Of a stretch of DNA of 43,344 nt, positions 40,569 to 43,344 are shown piece after piece (positions within the stretch are counted from its first letter, which is position 1; each line of letters starts with the position of its first letter). The notes under the pieces are model-generated. The model did no database searches and was not told the DNA's origin. It worked only from the letters and a program-made list of their open reading frames with translations. Origin of the DNA: Spirochaetales bacterium (lineage in GTDB: Bacteria > Spirochaetota > Spirochaetia > SZUA-6 > JAFGRV01); assembly GCA_016928415.1 (NCBI GenBank), contig JAFGKU010000194.1, positions 1 through 43,344 of the forward strand. Direction: 5' to 3'. The position numbers and the translations under genes are program-made.

Positions 40569-41000
40569 TTAAGTTTTTTTCCTTTCCTTGAAATAGGAAA
40601 TCACATGTTTCATCCATTTACTGATTTCAGAAGCGTCGACTTTATCCTGTAAGGAAAAAAATTCCTCATAAATATCGATATTTGTATCTTTAAAAGCTTT
40701 TTTAAAGGTACTGAAAGAACTCCGGGGCCCGGATGAATACAGGGCACAGACCCTTCCCCCCAAATTAATACCCTCCAAAGCCCGGAAAATTTCCGTAAAA
40801 TCCTTGTGGCAGGGGCTGGATGATGTAGTTTCCGTTCCTAAAATAACCAGGTCAGCACCGGCGATACTGGTAACGGTTCCGGTCAAGGCATCCTTTGACT
40901 TTATCTTGAATACCTTTTTATCAAGGGCGTTTTCCATAACCAGGGCCGCCTGCTTGACTTTTCCATCATTGGGGGCATATAAAAAAGCAACTTTATACAT
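40569..41000 (-). CDS. Flavodoxin-like protein
   Basis: 143-residue protein with the flavodoxin fold pattern: a first strand YKVAFLYAPNDGKVKQAA, ADLVILGTETTSSSPCHKDF after the third strand, and GRVCALYSSGP. The phosphate loop is AP-NDG-K, not the usual T/S-x-T-G-x-T, so FMN binding is uncertain. A helical C-terminus ends in a basic tail. It is first in a two-gene operon with apt, which is an unusual pairing. The ribosome site is weak (TTGAG). It may be an electron carrier, or a flavodoxin-fold protein that has lost the cofactor. Confidence 0.7.
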   Translation of the reverse strand: MYKVAFLYAPNDGKVKQAALVMENALDKKVFKIKSKDALTGTVTSIAGADLVILGTETTSSSPCHKDFTEIFRALEGINLGGRVCALYSSGPRSSFSTFKKAFKDTNIDIYEEFFSLQDKVDASEISKWMKHVISYFKERKKT

Positions 41001-41034
41001 TTATTCACTCAACCTGTATTAAAAACTTTAATAA

Positions 41035-41064
41035 ATTGTAACACTTATATAAAAATCTTGTCAA
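41035..41064 (-). promoter_or_regulatory. Promoter of the flavodoxin-like/apt operon
   Basis: Minus strand TTGACA (41064-41059), 18 bases, TACAAT (41040-41035). The leader is about 28 bases. It stands 18 bases from the divergent aldolase promoter. Confidence 0.6.
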
Positions 41065-41082
41065 TGATTTGAACAACGCCAA

Positions 41083-41111
41083 TTGACTTTTATGCGTACA
41101 AAAGTTATTAA
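41083..41111 (+). promoter_or_regulatory. Promoter of the aldolase gene
   Basis: TTGACT (41083-41088), 17 bases, TATTAA (41106-41111). The leader of about 30 bases carries AAAGGAGG before ATG 41148. Confidence 0.65.
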
Positions 41112-41147
41112 TACCTTTCAGACAACAATTCCCCAAAGGAGGACACT

Positions 41148-42161
41148 ATGGCCAAGGAAAACAGTGATGGTACGGGGCGGATTCTCGACAAGGACGCAAA
41201 AGGCTGGATTGGATACCGGCCGGAAATAAAGATTCTTGACTGCACTATTCGTGACGGCGGCTTAATGAATGATCATAATTTTGACGATCGTTTTGTAAAA
41301 TCGGTTTATAAGGCCTGCGTGGATGCAGGCATTGATTATATGGAGTTGGGGTATAAAGCCTCAAAAAAAATATTTTCCCCCACAAAAATGGGCAAATGGA
41401 AATTCTGCGACGAGGAAGAAATTCGTAAAATCGTGGGAGAAAACGACAACCCGCTCAAACTTACTGCGATGGCCGATGCGGAAAGAACCGATTACCACAT
41501 CGATATACTGAATAAAACGGACAGTGTTCTGGATATGATACGGGTAGCAACCTACATTCACCAGATACCCACTGCCATAGATATCATCAAAGATGCCACG
41601 GATAAGGGATACGAAACAACGGTGAACCTGATGGCCATATCCACGGTGCAGGAAAAAGAGTTGGACGCGGCGCTCCAGTTGCTCGCGACAACCCCCGTTG
41701 GTACAATTTATCTGGTGGACAGCTTTGGTTCGCTTTACCATGAGGAAATTCAGGCTTTAACACGTAAATACCGTGATTTTGCCGAACCATACGGTATAAA
41801 TATCGGAATTCATGCGCACAACAACCAGCAACTGGCCTATGCCAATACAGTCGTGGCCCTGATTGAAGGGGCCAATATGCTCGACGGCACAATCGACGGA
41901 CTGGGACGCGGTGCGGGGAATTGCCCGTTAGAATTATTACTGGGCTTTCTCCATAACCCTAAATTTCATCTCAGGCCAATCATCAAATGCCTCCAGGAAA
42001 CAATTCGCCCCATCAAGGAAAAATTGAAATGGGGGTATGAACTTCCTTATATGATCACAGGCCAGTTGAACCTTCACCCAAGGTCAGCCATGAAATTCCT
42101 GGACCAGGAAGACAGTTCGGATTATCTTTCCTTTTATGACAGCATATTACAGGAAGAATAA
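41148..42161 (+). CDS. DRE-TIM metallolyase (HMGL-like aldolase family)
   Basis: 337-residue member of the DRE-TIM superfamily, which includes HMG-CoA lyase, isopropylmalate synthase and 4-hydroxy-2-oxovalerate aldolase. The metal/base motif is ILDCTIRDGG (about residues 27-36), with R and D in the DRDG-like pattern. The C-terminal metal histidines are in GIHAHNNQQ (about 224-232), and DGLGRGAGN gives the final loop. The overall layout is closest to stand-alone aldolase-domain proteins related to 4-hydroxy-2-oxovalerate aldolase. No acetaldehyde dehydrogenase is nearby, so the classic meta-cleavage pathway is not supported; the substrate is unknown. It has a strong ribosome site (AAAGGAGG) and its own promoter. 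Confidence 0.87.
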   Translation: MAKENSDGTGRILDKDAKGWIGYRPEIKILDCTIRDGGLMNDHNFDDRFVKSVYKACVDAGIDYMELGYKASKKIFSPTKMGKWKFCDEEEIRKIVGENDNPLKLTAMADAERTDYHIDILNKTDSVLDMIRVATYIHQIPTAIDIIKDATDKGYETTVNLMAISTVQEKELDAALQLLATTPVGTIYLVDSFGSLYHEEIQALTRKYRDFAEPYGINIGIHAHNNQQLAYANTVVALIEGANMLDGTIDGLGRGAGNCPLELLLGFLHNPKFHLRPIIKCLQETIRPIKEKLKWGYELPYMITGQLNLHPRSAMKFLDQEDSSDYLSFYDSILQEE

Positions 42162-42167
42162 TTTATG

Positions 42168-42274
42168 GGAACCTCTAAAAATTATCAGTTTATCCTGGGC
42201 AACCTCTAAAAACCCCGATTTTTTACAGGTTTTCATTCGGATGGTTGATAAAAAAGGAGGTTTTTAGAGGTGCC
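42168..42274. promoter_or_regulatory. Inverted repeat sequestering the uppP ribosome site
   Basis: ACCTCTAAAAACC (42202-42214) pairs with GGTTTTTAGAGGT (42259-42271), and flanking GGC/GCC extend it with one bulged base, enclosing a 44-base loop. A direct copy of the left arm (ACCTCTAAAAA, 42171-42181) can pair with the same right arm. The right arm covers both AGGAGG and GAGG before the uppP ATG. It is either a translation-control hairpin or the ends of a 76-bp mobile repeat. Confidence 0.6.
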
Positions 42275-42277
42275 TTT

Positions 42278-43075
42278 ATGACGACAGTTCAATCGATCCT
42301 TCTCGGTATCCTACAAGGGGTGGCTGAATTTCTGCCCATTTCCAGCTCAGGTCATTTGCTCGTGTTAAGGAACATAATGGGCTTAAAAGATATCCCCATT
42401 ATTTTTGATGTTCTTTTGCATATCCCCACCCTGCTCGCGGTATTAATTATTTTCTATAAACCTGTTTTCAATCTTCTAAGGTCGCTTTTCAGGTTCATTA
42501 TCAGGAAACCGCTGGAAAATGACGACCGGATTAATCTAAAACTAATCGTTTTTATTTTAATTGTCACGGTTTTTACGGGAATAATCGGTGTCGGGATTTC
42601 AATGCTGGAAGATGTATTCACCTTCACCCCCAAAATAGTGGGCATCTTTTTTATCATTACCGGTATTCTTTTAATAATGACGCGTTTTTCCAGGGGGACA
42701 AAGGACTATTCCGGCATAAATTTCATCCAGGCAACCATTCTCGGGATTGCCCAGGGCTTTGGCGTTTTACCGGGAATTTCCCGTTCAGGAATCACCATTT
42801 CAACGGCGCTATTCTGCAAAATAAAACAGGAGAAGGCCGGTGAAATTTCCTTTCTCCTATCCATACCGGCAATCCTGGGGGCATTCCTTCTCGAGGCGAA
42901 AGATATAGAAACATTGGCGATTGATCCGCTTGTTCTTACCGCCGGCCTTGTCACTTGTTTTTTCGTGGGACTGCTGTCATTGTTTCTTTTATTGAAGATT
43001 ATCAAGGGCGGGAAATTCTATTTATTTTCAATCTACCTGATCCCTGCCGGAATTTTAACGATTATTTTTTTTTGA
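42278..43075 (+). CDS. uppP: Undecaprenyl-diphosphatase
   Basis: Membrane enzyme that dephosphorylates undecaprenyl diphosphate to recycle the peptidoglycan lipid carrier; it also confers bacitracin tolerance. The two signature motifs are intact: GVAEFLPISSSGHL near the N-terminus and PGISRSGITIS in the C-terminal half. About eight hydrophobic helices; about 265 residues is usual. ATG 42278 is preferred over earlier in-frame codons because it begins the standard MTTVQSILLGILQGV. AGGAGG (42255-42260) and GAGG (42267-42270) precede it, the latter at better spacing. Both lie inside an inverted repeat, so translation may be controlled by RNA folding. Confidence 0.95.
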   Translation: MTTVQSILLGILQGVAEFLPISSSGHLLVLRNIMGLKDIPIIFDVLLHIPTLLAVLIIFYKPVFNLLRSLFRFIIRKPLENDDRINLKLIVFILIVTVFTGIIGVGISMLEDVFTFTPKIVGIFFIITGILLIMTRFSRGTKDYSGINFIQATILGIAQGFGVLPGISRSGITISTALFCKIKQEKAGEISFLLSIPAILGAFLLEAKDIETLAIDPLVLTAGLVTCFFVGLLSLFLLLKIIKGGKFYLFSIYLIPAGILTIIFF

Positions 43076-43080
43076 TAAAA

Positions 43081-43116
43081 AAACGTTGGCTGTTTTCCAT
43101 GAAACAACCAACGTTT
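43081..43116 (-). terminator. Terminator between uppP and the ferredoxin gene
   Basis: AAACGTTGG (43081-43089) pairs with CCAACGTTT (43108-43116), with one mismatch then TGTTT/AAACA. On the minus strand the stem is followed by a T run, so it should end the ferredoxin transcript and may also slow the uppP transcript. Confidence 0.75.
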
Positions 43117-43127
43117 CCATTTAAAAA

Positions 43128-43331
<204 letters not shown>

Positions 43332-43344
43332 TTAATATGATCCA

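Overview
This window is a gene-dense bacterial chromosome segment with no rRNA, tRNA, CRISPR array or recognisable transposase. The gene set includes peptidoglycan genes (murD, uppP), two chemotaxis receptors with polytopic membrane anchors, a class III adenylate cyclase with tandem 2TM domains, a cytosolic LacI-like sensor fused to a histidine kinase, Ser/Thr kinase/FHA/VWA proteins and an archaeal-type phosphoglycerate-mutase homologue. This points to a free-living, probably anaerobic member of the Spirochaetota. That assignment is an inference from gene content and was not tested by phylogeny.

Layout. About 0-1.7 kb holds a chemotaxis receptor. About 1.7-7.1 kb is a respiratory module on the minus strand: a UbiA/MenA-type prenyltransferase, a HemN/HemW-like radical SAM protein, a secreted hexaheme cytochrome c, and the ResB/CcsA cytochrome c maturation pair. 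About 7.1-9.7 kb has an ArsC/Spx-like protein, a cyclic-nucleotide-binding protein translationally coupled to a K+ channel, and a PilZ protein. About 9.8-12.2 kb has an unknown gene followed by murD. About 12.3-15.9 kb is a MoxR / DUF58 / DUF4129-like operon. About 16.0-20.4 kb has the adenylate cyclase-like protein convergent with the LacI-like histidine kinase. About 20.6-26.5 kb is a five-gene phospho-signalling operon: unknown protein, calcineurin-like phosphoesterase, Ser/Thr kinase, membrane FHA protein, VWA-FHA protein. About 26.6-28.0 kb has a radical SAM protein of the putative DNA modification/repair family. About 28.2-35.0 kb is looser accessory DNA. It holds a broken acyltransferase, a DUF2378-like protein, a second chemotaxis receptor, an unknown membrane protein, a PPC(DUF296)/RraA pair and a broken serine hydrolase. 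About 35.0-38.0 kb is a threonine-pathway operon (hom, apgM-like, GNAT). About 38.1-43.3 kb has a secreted acidic protein, mutY, a flavodoxin-like gene with apt, a DRE-TIM aldolase, uppP and a ferredoxin.

How the genes may work together. The cytochrome, its System II maturation proteins, the quinone-type prenyltransferase and the haem-related radical SAM protein suggest a quinone-linked anaerobic electron transport chain. Cyclic-nucleotide signalling recurs (cyclase-like protein, CNB protein with K+ channel) beside c-di-GMP-type signalling (PilZ) and Ser/Thr phosphorylation. Reading the spacers by eye gave a consistent sigma70-like promoter grammar (TTGAcw, 17 bp, TATwAT). In at least four genes the -10 box sits 6-7 bases from the ATG with no Shine-Dalgarno, so leaderless transcripts look common here.

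No gene-free stretch exceeds 300 bases. The largest spacers are about 26449-26654, 29533-29755 and 33832-34050, and each holds promoter and/or terminator signals listed below. Several start codons were chosen downstream of the longest possible ORF on Shine-Dalgarno or promoter evidence, as stated in each entry.
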